Source of the DNA: JBCCSZ01 sp039199225
Lineage (GTDB): Bacteria > Bacteroidota > Bacteroidia > Chitinophagales > Saprospiraceae
Reading direction: 5' to 3'
Length of the DNA: 21,876 bases
Assembly (NCBI GenBank): GCA_039199225.1
Contig: JBCCSZ010000112.1
Location: forward strand, 1 to 21,876
Of the stretch, positions 6,011 through 13,738 are shown piece by piece. Numbering within the stretch: the stretch's first letter is position 1; every line of letters begins with the position of its first letter. Made by a program: the position numbers and the translations under genes. Under the pieces are notes generated by a model. It did no database searches. It had not been told where the DNA came from and saw nothing but the letters and a program-made list of their open reading frames with translations.

Positions 6011-7447
6011 ATGTGGCGCGGCATTCAAATCCATATGAAAGTAGGGGGTGATGTGGCTGAGTATCTAAAGAGGAGAGTGAAAGTGTTGGTGGCCATCATC
6101 ACGGCATCCATGTATTTTTTTCAACCATCTTTTGGACAAAGTGATGGCTGGGAAAAACTACCGGGCTTTAAGCTTCTGAGGTCTGAGGAAGATTACAGTA
6201 TTTTGAAGCATGACAGCGTGCAAAATGGATTTGTCAAAAGGCTAAAATACATTCCGCTCAGAAAAGAAAATTATCTGACTTTAGGAGGCGAGTCTCGTTC
6301 TGAGTTTCAAATACTGCGCAACGAAGATTGGCAAGCTCAAAACCATGATGAAGCTTTGTTTCAGCGGTTGATGGTTCATGCCGATCTACAGCTCGGAGCC
6401 CCCATCCGGATTTTTACCCAGCTCAAAAGTGGACTCGTGGTGGGGCGAAACGGAATGGCTTCCCCCTTGAATGAAGAACGCCTGGATTTACATCAATTTT
6501 TTGTCGGTCTGAACATCGGACCATCAACCTTGGAAATTGGGCGGAGGGAATTGAGCTATGGCTCACAGCGTTTGCTCAGCGTTCGGGAGGGAACCAACAT
6601 CCGGCAGTCTTTCAATGGGCTTAGGTGGATTTTTCGCCAAGCCAATGCACAGCTAGATGTCTTATTGTATGCCTATAATCCACAACAAATTGGTTGGTTT
6701 GATGAAGGCATCGATACCGATCGGCTGTTGTGGGGTATGTATTGGACCGGTCTTAAAGGAGGATCGGAAGCTGCCAATCTGGACATATACTATTTGGGTG
6801 TGCGCAACAAAGAGGGAGCCTTCGAAGAAGGGCGTTTGGAAGAATGGCGGCATTCCATCGGAGCGAGGTATTGGGCTACTATCAAGCGTTTTCGAACCAA
6901 TACAGAGTTGGTCGTACAAGCGGGTACCTTTGGAGAGGGAGATATTTTTGCTTGGACCCTGTCGACAGAAAATTACTATCGATTGACAGAATGGTGGAAA
7001 GTAACGCTCGGGATAAAGGCCGAAATAGTCAGCGGGGATGAGCGCCAAGGAGATGGCGATTTGCAGACCTTCAATCCACTCTACCCAAGAGGTGGCTATT
7101 TTGGCTTACTGGCGCTGGTTGGCCCTGCCAACTTAATGGACATTCATCCATCGCTTCATCTTTCCATTGACAAAAAGTGGCAACTGAATCTGGATTGGGA
7201 CTTTTTCTGGCGGCATCAATTAGCCGATGGCGTCTACTTTCCTTCCGGTAGAATCAATGTAGCAGGCAACGCTTCGCAAGAGCGTTTTATCGGACACCAA
7301 CCCGGCCTTCAGCTCGCCTATGCTGTGAATCGTTTCTTTGAACTGGAAACCTCCTATTTTCTATTTTTTCCAGGCCATTTCCTAAAAGAGGTCTCCGGTA
7401 ATGAAATCTTTACACAGTTTGGTTTTTCCATGAGTTTGAAATTCTAG
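6011..7447 (+). CDS. Alginate-export-like outer-membrane beta-barrel protein
   Basis: 478 aa from ATG 6011. A hydrophobic export signal (VKVLVAIITASMYFFQPSFG) sits at residues 23-42, unusually far in, so the true start may be ATG 6035 or later. The mature part resembles the alginate export (AlgE-like) family: YLTLGGESRSEFQ, the LFQRLMVHADLQLGAPIRIFTQLKSG strand pair, and the signature LEIGRRELSYGSQRLLSVRE followed by GTNIRQSFNGLR (about 175-207). Alternating amphipathic strands run to a C-terminal Phe (FGFSMSLKF), typical of barrels inserted by the BAM complex. Known AlgE exports alginate, but the Bacteroidota relatives are uncharacterised and no polymer synthesis genes are nearby, so the substrate is open. 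It lies 381 bases after the hydrolase, and co-regulation is possible but unproven. Confidence 0.85.
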   Translation: MWRGIQIHMKVGGDVAEYLKRRVKVLVAIITASMYFFQPSFGQSDGWEKLPGFKLLRSEEDYSILKHDSVQNGFVKRLKYIPLRKENYLTLGGESRSEFQILRNEDWQAQNHDEALFQRLMVHADLQLGAPIRIFTQLKSGLVVGRNGMASPLNEERLDLHQFFVGLNIGPSTLEIGRRELSYGSQRLLSVREGTNIRQSFNGLRWIFRQANAQLDVLLYAYNPQQIGWFDEGIDTDRLLWGMYWTGLKGGSEAANLDIYYLGVRNKEGAFEEGRLEEWRHSIGARYWATIKRFRTNTELVVQAGTFGEGDIFAWTLSTENYYRLTEWWKVTLGIKAEIVSGDERQGDGDLQTFNPLYPRGGYFGLLALVGPANLMDIHPSLHLSIDKKWQLNLDWDFFWRHQLADGVYFPSGRINVAGNASQERFIGHQPGLQLAYAVNRFFELETSYFLFFPGHFLKEVSGNEIFTQFGFSMSLKF

Positions 7448-7485
7448 CTCCGGAAAAGAAATTTGACTGCTCGGATCATTTTCAC

Positions 7486-7537
7486 ATATAACGGTCATGC
7501 CTAGCATAAGCCTGGCATGACCGTTATATACAATTTT
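7486..7537 (+). terminator. Terminator hairpin after the barrel gene
   Basis: A perfect 16-bp stem (7486-7501 with 7514-7529, core AACGGTCATGCC) closes a 12-base loop, and TTTT follows at 7534-7537. It starts 38 bases after the barrel stop. On the opposite strand no T tract follows, so it mainly serves the plus-strand gene. Confidence 0.75.
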
Positions 7538-7587
7538 GACGATACCACTCTTCTTCTTTCAATTTTAATTGCCTGATAGCAGGTGAG

Positions 7588-7607
7588 AAAAGCCGAAGGG
7601 ATTCGGC
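7588..7607 (-). terminator. Terminator of the lipoprotein gene
   Basis: On the minus strand GCCGAA (7607-7602) pairs with TTCGGC (7597-7592) around a TCCC loop, and four Ts (7591-7588) follow. It lies 63 bases downstream of the lipoprotein stop. The plus strand lacks a T tract here. Confidence 0.65.
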
Positions 7608-7670
7608 GGCAAAATCTAGAACAGAGGCATTCGTCTGTTGCTAATGGTTAAAACCAAAACTCCTATTTCC

Positions 7671-8057
7671 TTATTGACGAGTGGCAGTAACCACGCAGTT
7701 TGTGTCAAACCCTCCGCCAGTTAAAGTTTCGGTTAGCGAAAAATTATCTCCATCCAATGTAGCGGAGACCGAGCCTGTAACACCTTGTGCGGAATTAGTT
7801 CTTTCCACATCACATCCTTCCACAGTAAGCGGATCAAATGTTGTTGTTGTCGAACCGGCTACATATACGATTACAATCTGATCTGTACCTCTGGCAGTGA
7901 TCGTAACGGTGGTATTGTCTGAACTACCATCACAATTAGCTGTTCCTGTGTAGGTTCCTACCCAATCAGATTGAGCACAAGTAGGCTCCGCATCATCCTT
8001 GTCACATGCAGATAGAACAATGACGAAGGCAAAAAGCAAAAATCTAGATAAATTCAT
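7671..8057 (-). CDS. Small exported lipoprotein, unknown function
   Basis: 128 aa. The N-terminus is a lipoprotein signal, MNLSRFLLFAFVIVLSAC, with the lipid-attached Cys at residue 18 in the lipobox LSAC. DKDDAE follows, an acidic start compatible with a surface-export signal in Bacteroidota lipoproteins. The remaining 105 residues are Thr/Gly-rich and predicted beta-stranded (SDWVGTYTGTANCDG, TTVTITARGTDQIVIVYV, VTGSVSATLDGDNFSLTETL), with cysteines at about 27, 43, 82 and 121 that could pair. The pattern of a short strand, 'G.Y.GT..C', resembles small lipocalin- or META-like secreted proteins, but no family is certain. It is monocistronic, with its own terminator. Confidence 0.8.
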   Translation of the reverse strand: MNLSRFLLFAFVIVLSACDKDDAEPTCAQSDWVGTYTGTANCDGSSDNTTVTITARGTDQIVIVYVAGSTTTTFDPLTVEGCDVERTNSAQGVTGSVSATLDGDNFSLTETLTGGGFDTNCVVTATRQ

Positions 8058-8352
8058 TTCGTTAATGTTAAGCTAGTTAAGTAAAAGCCCAAAGAACGAC
8101 AATACTGTCTGCTTTCTATAATTTCTGTATCTCAAATCAGCCTCTGACTGGTGGAAAATTGGTCGGAATGTAATTTTTAGTCAGTCAATGCAAAAAAATC
8201 ACATTACAATTCAAAATATGTTAGAAGGGGTGTTCTGGTTGTCAAAGTGGCTGTTGTCAAATGAAAAAGTCAGTTCATTGAAGCAGTCGTTGTTCCGCTA
8301 TCTGGACTCAGGCATATTTGTGAGAAGGCTTTTCTTTTTGCATGAGGGTCTT
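8058..8352. other. Intergenic region, no gene seen
   Basis: AT-rich gap between two minus-strand genes. It contains the start of a 60-codon plus-strand frame (8188) whose sequence has no family features and which overlaps the end of the alpha/beta hydrolase gene. It also holds the upstream region of the lipoprotein gene, where I could not find a convincing promoter. Confidence 0.4.
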
Positions 8353-9147
8353 TTACTGTACATTGTTTAGTAGCTCACCCACTTCCAGTCGGAACCGCCG
8401 ATTAAAGATTGTTCCCCGATGGCTCTCTCGCTCTAGCTTGACTAGCTTGATTCGCTCAGAGTCTATCTGCTGAAGCCTTTCCGAGGATTCAAAAGGAATG
8501 ACATTGTCGTTTGTGCCGTGAAAAAGTGTTACTGGGCAGCTAGTAGCGGCCAGGTGCTGATTGTTTTCTAAGGGATACTTGAGCAGAAAATCGGGAACAA
8601 AAGCTAGCTTCCGATTTTTCAAATCTGTTAGGCTCACATAGGGTGCCAGCAGGATCAATTGTTGTGGCGAATGCTTGGCAGCGAGATAGGAAGCCATGCC
8701 TGTTCCCAGGGAATAGCCAACAACGACGATTTGTTGTTCTGTGTAGTGCTTTTTTAAAAATTCATATGCTTTATCCACATCCTTGAAGAGCTGTTTCTCA
8801 GCGTAAATTCGGCCATCGCTTTTGCCATAGCCACGATAGTCGGGCATAAAGATGTCGTAGCCGTTGTCGGCCATCATTTCTGCTTGGTACAAGCAGCGGC
8901 GGTTGTTGCCTCGGTTACCATGTAAGTAGAGGATGACACCTTTGGAAGGAGGCTCTTTGAGCCAGAGGCAGCTGAGCGCAATATCTTGCGCGACGGGGAG
9001 GGATATTTCTTTGCCCTGTCGAAAGCGGTGATTGTCCGGCAGCTTGTCTGGATTAAAGATGACCTGGTCTTGTACAAAATAAAGAAAAATGCACAGTAGA
9101 CTGTAGGGAATAAAAAAGAATAAAAACAATCGCTTGATCCATTTCAT
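8353..9147 (-). CDS. Membrane-anchored alpha/beta hydrolase (BEM46/ABHD13-like)
   Basis: 264 aa. Residues 6-25 form an N-terminal membrane anchor (LFLFFFIPYSLLCIFLYF). The alpha/beta-hydrolase core follows: oxyanion segment LYLHGNRGNN (73-82), DYRGYGKSDG (103-112), nucleophile elbow GYSLGTG with Ser146, acid Asp214 in FHGTNDNVIP, and His243 in ESHRGT. All three catalytic residues are present and spaced normally. The layout matches the BEM46/ABHD13-type serine hydrolases, whose substrates are mostly unknown in bacteria (esters or acyl chains are likely). It probably sits on the inner membrane with the catalytic part either outside or inside; charge at both ends of the anchor does not decide this. 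There is no obvious operon partner. Confidence 0.9.
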   Translation of the reverse strand: MKWIKRLFLFFFIPYSLLCIFLYFVQDQVIFNPDKLPDNHRFRQGKEISLPVAQDIALSCLWLKEPPSKGVILYLHGNRGNNRRCLYQAEMMADNGYDIFMPDYRGYGKSDGRIYAEKQLFKDVDKAYEFLKKHYTEQQIVVVGYSLGTGMASYLAAKHSPQQLILLAPYVSLTDLKNRKLAFVPDFLLKYPLENNQHLAATSCPVTLFHGTNDNVIPFESSERLQQIDSERIKLVKLERESHRGTIFNRRFRLEVGELLNNVQ

Positions 9148-9587
9148 GGAAAAGAAAACTTTCAGAGGGATTAGATGCTATTTCGTGTGTATTTTGTTTG
9201 AGGCTTGAGTAGTGTTGGGTCGGAGGGTGGGAGCCCGCCCTCTAGGTGATCCCAAAAACCACCTCCTTTTTGAAGCTGCCTCGCGGCATAGCTTCGCCAA
9301 CCCATACCTGGGAACAAAGACTCAAATCGGACTTTGAGACGAGCCGAAAAACCTCTCCGCGGAACCCAGATTTTCGACTTTTACCTATAATAGGACACGG
9401 CAGGTAGCGATTTTCCATAAAAAAATTTTACATTTTTATTTTCGTAAAGCACTAAGTGTTGATTTACAGTAATTTGCAAGGGGTAAAAATTTTCGCTGTT
9501 GATATTGTAATTTTTTTAAATTGATGGGCCTTTTGGAGGCTTTTTATTCAACATCGAATAAATCACTGCAGTGCTATTCCAACGTAT
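9148..9587. other. Intergenic region with a GC-rich run of six hairpins
   Basis: No gene is evident. Bases 9223-9394 hold six successive inverted repeats: 9223-9242 (GAGGGTGGG/CCCGCCCTC, with one U-G pair on the plus strand), 9272-9295 (GAAGCT/AGCTTC plus GCC/GGC), 9301-9312 (CCCA/TGGG), 9321-9338 (CTCAAA/TTTGAG), 9345-9376 (CGAAAA/TTTTCG enclosing TCCGCGGA) and 9384-9394 (CCTAT/ATAGG). The stretch is GC-rich, while 9410-9560 is very AT-rich. It could be a structured RNA or a multi-copy intergenic element. A palindrome CACTGCAGTG lies at 9564-9573, beside the hydratase stop. Confidence 0.5.
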
Positions 9588-10073
9588 TTAGTCCTCTCCC
9601 TTAGTATAGGCCAATCCCAAAAACTCTGCGACACAAGCAGGTTTTTCTTCTCCTTCTAGTTCGAACGTTACTTTCAATTTAAAACGTGCGCCATTGGGGA
9701 TGCTACGGAAATCTATGAGCGCTACTCGTCCCCTCAACCGAGCGTCAACAGGTGTGGCATTGGGAAAACGAACTTTGTCTAAGCCATAATTGATGCCCAT
9801 TACCACGTCTTTGATCTGGTAAGTTTCGTAAGTGAATTTTGACGCCAGCGAAAGTACAAGGAAGCCATGTGCAATGGTCTTCTTGTAAGGGGATGAGTGT
9901 GCAGATCGTTCTGGATCAACATGTATCCACTGGTGGTCGTCTGTCGCATCGGCAAATTGGTTGATCCGCTCTTGTGAAATGCTGACCCAATTGGATAGGC
10001 CGAGTTCTTTGCCAACGTAGCTTTCCAGCTCCGCCAGTTTCGAAAGGGTTGTTTGATAGGGCGTTGAAGTCAT
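9588..10073 (-). CDS. MaoC-family (R)-specific enoyl-CoA hydratase/dehydratase
   Basis: 161 aa, cytoplasmic single hot-dog domain of normal family length. The hydratase signature is intact: INQFADATDDHQWIHVDPERS with catalytic Asp46 and His51 five residues apart as in PhaJ-type enzymes, then KKTIAHGFLVLSLASK, and NYGLDKVRFPNATPVDARLRGRV, the strand-turn typical of the NodN/MaoC-like subgroup. It should add water across (or remove it from) trans-2-enoyl-CoA thioesters in fatty acid metabolism. No beta-oxidation or PHA genes are adjacent, so the pathway cannot be fixed from context. ATG 10073 is the first start in a frame that fits the family N-terminus. It is divergent from the 10309 gene. Confidence 0.93.
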   Translation of the reverse strand: MTSTPYQTTLSKLAELESYVGKELGLSNWVSISQERINQFADATDDHQWIHVDPERSAHSSPYKKTIAHGFLVLSLASKFTYETYQIKDVVMGINYGLDKVRFPNATPVDARLRGRVALIDFRSIPNGARFKLKVTFELEGEEKPACVAEFLGLAYTKGED

Positions 10074-10308
10074 CGCAACTTGAGTTATTTAGCCCTGAAG
10101 CTAAGCATAAATTAACGACTTTTCCTCCTTTGAGCCATTTAACAATGGATTCAAACCAACGATCCAGCACAGGTGCTGATGAATGGCTGGCTGGCTGTAG
10201 AGGTAGATTTTGGGTAAATCTGCTCATCTTTTAACCCCTGAGTTTTTCTTGAAAAGGTGGAAGCATACAACCGAAAAGGGATGCACAGGACTCTTTGGTA
10301 GAAAAGCT

Positions 10309-10986
10309 ATGCAAACATTTCAAGTAAGAACGAATGCTGTTTCACTGATTTTACCCTTTTTTCTCCTCCTTGTTTTACTGTTTAGTGGGCCGGCAGCTTT
10401 TTCTCAAAGTGTATTGAAATTGGCAACCGAGAAAGCGCCAGATGTTCCGATTACCTCCTTCTACAAAAACGACCTCATCCAGCTTTATCCGCTCAATACC
10501 ACCAAATCTGATTGGTCCATTACTGCCAAGTTGATCGACTATCAGAACGATTCTCTAACGTTGGAAATTCATCAAGGTCTCCAGATTGAGAATCCTAACG
10601 ATGAAGTCTACCAAGCATCGAACGCCAGCTATTTTCGACGCAATCAAGCTCCATCAGTTGTCTATGCTGCCGACGATCGTCCCCTTCAACAATTGGCACT
10701 GAAGGACTTTTACTACATCCAAAAGGCTAGGAGAGCCAAGTTTCGGGACAACAACGTCTTCGTGACAGGTGTAGCCATCATGGCCAGTGGGGTCGCTATG
10801 CTGTGGGCTGGAGCCGTTGGAGAGGCACGGAACAATGGATTGGACAATTTGAAAATTCCAGGATACCTAGGCGTAGGACTCGGACTGGGCGTCGTAGCCA
10901 TATCTCTTCCCATTTCACTAGGTGGGCGAAAGTACAGTCTCAATAAAAAGGTCGAATCTTCTACTCTTTTTCTGCCGATGGACTGA
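10309..10986 (+). CDS. Exported/membrane protein of unknown function
   Basis: 225 aa from ATG 10309. The open frame extends upstream to TTG 10210, but the extra 33 residues lack signal features, whereas Met10309 starts directly before a signal sequence (NAVSLILPFFLLLVLLFSGPAAFSQ). The middle part (about 40-130) is hydrophilic and includes DLIQLYPLNTTKSDWSITAKLIDYQNDSLTLEI, which looks beta-stranded. Two hydrophobic Gly-rich segments near the C-terminus (FVTGVAIMASGVAMLWAGAV and YLGVGLGLGVVAISLPISLGG) suggest a helical hairpin in the membrane. I do not recognise a family. Upstream, an inverted repeat AGATTT/AAATCT at about 10206-10222 could be regulatory. Confidence 0.78.
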   Translation: MQTFQVRTNAVSLILPFFLLLVLLFSGPAAFSQSVLKLATEKAPDVPITSFYKNDLIQLYPLNTTKSDWSITAKLIDYQNDSLTLEIHQGLQIENPNDEVYQASNASYFRRNQAPSVVYAADDRPLQQLALKDFYYIQKARRAKFRDNNVFVTGVAIMASGVAMLWAGAVGEARNNGLDNLKIPGYLGVGLGLGVVAISLPISLGGRKYSLNKKVESSTLFLPMD

Positions 10987-11173
10987 CACCAGAACAATCA
11001 CATTTTTGATGTTCTCAGCTCAGCCACCCGCGTTTGGTTGTTGTATCAGCGGTCTTTTCCGCAATTTGGAAAGGGGAATTTTCTCACAACCATTCTTTGT
11101 ATTTATTGTTTTAGGCAGACTTTACGCTGCTTATTTGCTCCCTACTTTTGGGCTTTTTCCCCGAAGTTTCCAT

Positions 11174-11225
11174 AATTACAGTTCAACCCCTGTAAATTAC
11201 ATTTCAGCGGAATTACCTTTCAGCG
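11174..11225 (+). promoter_or_regulatory. Three direct repeats; candidate LytTR binding site
   Basis: AATTACAGTTCA (11174-11185), AATTACATTTCAGCG (11195-11209) and AATTACCTTTCAGCG (11211-11225). The first two have a period of 21 bases, that is, 9-bp cores ACAGTTCAA and ACATTTCAG separated by 12 bases. Known LytTR regulators such as AgrA bind 9-bp direct repeats 12-13 bases apart with an ACAGTT-like core. The third copy overlaps the predicted -33 element. A LytTR regulator is encoded at the end of the downstream gene cluster. Confidence 0.5.
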
Positions 11226-11248
11226 CAAGCCACCTAGGCGCATATTTG
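11218..11248 (+). promoter_or_regulatory. Putative promoter of the receptor/two-component operon
   Basis: TTTC (11218-11221), exactly 19 bases, then CATATTTG (11241-11248), one mismatch from TAnnTTTG. The leader to ATG 11293 would be about 40 bases. The imperfect -33 element is covered by the third direct repeat, consistent with activator control. Confidence 0.5.
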
Positions 11249-11292
11249 TAGCGTTCATTCATCCATTATTTTTCGCTCAAAATAAAGTTCTG

Positions 11293-13683
11293 ATGAAAAA
11301 ATTAACCGCTACACTATTCTTGTTAGTTTCAACAATGGGTTTTCTCCTGGCCCAAACACAGGTGATCAAAGGGATTATTACAGACAAACAATCCGAAATG
11401 CCGCTGATCGGTGCAACCGTTCAGCTCATCGGAGCCGAAAATGCGGCAGGGGCTGTTTCTGATATAGATGGATATTATCGCTTGGAAGGTGTACCTGTCG
11501 GTCGCCAAAATCTACAGATCAATTACTTGGGTTATAGCCCACTGACCATTCCAAACGTTTTGGTTTCCTCGGGAAAGGAAGTCATCCTCGACATTGCACT
11601 GGAAGAATCCGTAGAAGAATTGACGGAAGTAGTCGTCACAGCGAGCACCCAAAAGGATAAGGCCCAAAATGAGCTGGCAACGATCTCGGCGCGTACCTTC
11701 AGCCTGGAGGAAGTCAACCGCTATTCTGGTGGTGGTAATGATGTGGCTCGCCTGGCAGGTAACTTTGCAGGGGTTTCCACAGCAGATGATTCTCGAAACG
11801 ACATCGTTATTCGCGGAAACTCTCCCACAGGTGTTCTTTGGCGCCTGGAGGGTATTCCCGTCCCCAACCCTAACCACTTTTCGACCTTGGGTACAACGGG
11901 AGGGCCAGTCAGTGCTTTGAATCCCAACTTACTGCGCAATTCTGATTTTCTAACTTCGGCTTTTCCTTCGGAATATGGCAATGCCCTGGCGGGTGTATTT
12001 GATCTGGGATTCCGGAACGGCAACCGCGATCGCCATGAGTTTATGTTTCAAATGGCTGCCTTTAGTGGCTTGGAGGCAATGGCCGAAGGGCCGATTTCCA
12101 AGGCCAATGGCTCAAACTACATCATTGCGGCTCGCTATTCTTTGGTTGGATTGATTGGTGGTGCCGGTACCAATGCAGTTCCCAATTACTCAGATATTGC
12201 CTTTAAAGTCAACCTTGGTAAGTCCAAGTTGGGACGTTTTACCCTATTCGGAATCGGAGGTACCAGTGACATCGATTTTCTTCACGATGAAATCGACGAG
12301 GACGACCTCTTCGCAGCACCGGATGAAGACCTCTACGCAGAGTCTCAGTTTGGCGTTGCTGGTTTGAAACACAACCTCATCCTCGATGAGAAATCTTACT
12401 TGCGGACCGTCGTGGCATTTTCTACCTCTAGAGGGAGTTTTCAAAATGATCGCATTCGCAACTTGGATACCGAGGAGGAAGAAATCTTCCGCATTGCAAC
12501 CAATGACAACATAGAGAACCGCCTTTCGTTTTCTACCCTTTACAATCGCAAATTCAACGCTAAGTTGACCACCCGAATTGGTCTGCTGGCAGAGAACTTT
12601 CAGTATGATGTAGAATTCTTGGATCGTGAAGATCGCCCGGATCGCGACGGCGATGGCATCGAGGATTGGGTGACGCTTTACGACTTTGAAGAAGGGATGA
12701 CCATCCTGCAAGCATTTGCTCAAGCCCAATACAAAATCAACTCTGATTGGACACTGAACTTTGGTTTGCACTCTCAGTCACTGACATTGAATAATTCTTT
12801 TGCACTTGAGCCTCGTGCAGCCATCAACTGGAAGGTAGCACCCAAGCATACCCTGAGCGTTGGTTATGGCCTTCACCATCAAACACAACCCCTACCCATT
12901 TTGCTTTTGCAGGAAGAGACCAGTCCCAATGTATTTGAGTCCACAAATCAAGACCTCGATTTTACGCGCAGTCACCACTTTGTGCTAGGCTATGACCTGG
13001 CGTTGGCATCCGATTGGCGTGCCAAGGTAGAAACTTATTACCAGGCAGTTCGCAACGTGCCTGTAGAACCCAACCCAAGCAGTTTTTCTATGCTCAATGT
13101 AGGAGACGACTTTGGATTCCCAGACGATGTCTTTGGCTTGCAAAACGATGGAGAGGGTGCCAATTATGGTTTTGAGCTGACCGTCGAGAAGTTTTTCAGC
13201 AAGGGCTACTACGGACTTTTGACAGCTTCGATTTTTGAATCTACCTACAAAGGGAGCGATGGCGTAGAGCGCAACACAGCTTTCAACAATGGCTATGTCT
13301 TCAACTTCCTGGCAGGTAAGGAATGGAAAATTGGTAAGGACAAGCGAAATGCTTTTTCCATCGATACAAAGTTCACGACAGCTGGAGGTAATTACTACAC
13401 GCCGGTAGACCTCGAAGCCTCTCAAAAAGTTGGAACAGAGGTGTTGATCGATGACGAAGCTTACAGTAAGCGCTTTCCAGCTTATCTGCGCTGGGATGTC
13501 AAAATGGGCGTCAAGCTCAACAGCAACAAGCGTAAGTTATCTCACCAGTTCTTTGTGGACTTGCGCAACGTTACCAACCGAGAAAACATCTTCGCGCGTC
13601 GCTACAACCGGGTAACCAATGAAGTGAATGAGGTCAACCAGCAAATGTTTTTCCCTGACTTTCTATATCGCTTAGAGTTTTAA
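11293..13683 (+). CDS. TonB-dependent outer-membrane receptor
   Basis: 796 aa. Signal peptide MKKLTATLFLLVSTMGFLLA (1-20); carboxypeptidase-regulatory-like beta-sandwich at about 25-107 (VIKGIITDKQ...LIGATVQL...GYYRLEGVPVGR...INYLGY); linker EELTEVVVTAS; plug domain from about 122 with LARLAGNFAGVSTADD, NDIVIRGNSPTGVLWRLEGIPVPNP and SEYGNALAGVFDLGFRNG; then a barrel to the C-terminal FLYRLEF. A DRDGDGIED loop near residue 450 resembles a calcium-binding DxDxDG repeat, probably an extracellular loop. It imports or senses an unknown ligand using TonB energy. No SusD partner follows, so a glycan-type SusCD system is unlikely. It leads a compact run with a seven-helix protein, LytS-type kinase and LytTR regulator (gaps of 55, 24 and 10 bases), which suggests a ligand-sensing operon. 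Confidence 0.93.
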   Translation: MKKLTATLFLLVSTMGFLLAQTQVIKGIITDKQSEMPLIGATVQLIGAENAAGAVSDIDGYYRLEGVPVGRQNLQINYLGYSPLTIPNVLVSSGKEVILDIALEESVEELTEVVVTASTQKDKAQNELATISARTFSLEEVNRYSGGGNDVARLAGNFAGVSTADDSRNDIVIRGNSPTGVLWRLEGIPVPNPNHFSTLGTTGGPVSALNPNLLRNSDFLTSAFPSEYGNALAGVFDLGFRNGNRDRHEFMFQMAAFSGLEAMAEGPISKANGSNYIIAARYSLVGLIGGAGTNAVPNYSDIAFKVNLGKSKLGRFTLFGIGGTSDIDFLHDEIDEDDLFAAPDEDLYAESQFGVAGLKHNLILDEKSYLRTVVAFSTSRGSFQNDRIRNLDTEEEEIFRIATNDNIENRLSFSTLYNRKFNAKLTTRIGLLAENFQYDVEFLDREDRPDRDGDGIEDWVTLYDFEEGMTILQAFAQAQYKINSDWTLNFGLHSQSLTLNNSFALEPRAAINWKVAPKHTLSVGYGLHHQTQPLPILLLQEETSPNVFESTNQDLDFTRSHHFVLGYDLALASDWRAKVETYYQAVRNVPVEPNPSSFSMLNVGDDFGFPDDVFGLQNDGEGANYGFELTVEKFFSKGYYGLLTASIFESTYKGSDGVERNTAFNNGYVFNFLAGKEWKIGKDKRNAFSIDTKFTTAGGNYYTPVDLEASQKVGTEVLIDDEAYSKRFPAYLRWDVKMGVKLNSNKRKLSHQFFVDLRNVTNRENIFARRYNRVTNEVNEVNQQMFFPDFLYRLEF

Positions 13684-13738
13684 GCATCTTAGAAAAATGA
13701 TGATTAGACAACTATTGCTATCCTAAACTAAAGCTGAG

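Larger units (their letters stand above)
10987..11292 (+). other. Intergenic control region upstream of the receptor operon
   Basis: 306 bases without a credible gene. A frame spans part of it, but its translation has no start context or motif. The last 120 bases hold three AATTAC-type repeats and the predicted promoter of the receptor operon, listed separately. No clear terminator for the 10309 gene is seen. Confidence 0.5.

Noticed and set aside
8188..8370. 60-codon plus-strand frame
   Set aside because: It overlaps the end of the alpha/beta hydrolase gene and has no recognisable features.
9528..9545. GCCT/AGGC hairpin followed by five Ts on the plus strand as a terminator
   Set aside because: The stem is only four pairs and no plus-strand gene precedes it.
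9564..9573. CACTGCAGTG palindrome as an operator
   Set aside because: It sits just downstream of the hydratase stop with no promoter next to it, and a 10-bp palindrome is easily found by chance.
10922..11251. 109-codon plus-strand frame
   Set aside because: It overlaps the end of the 10309 gene and the receptor control region; the translation looks like random hydrophobic sequence.
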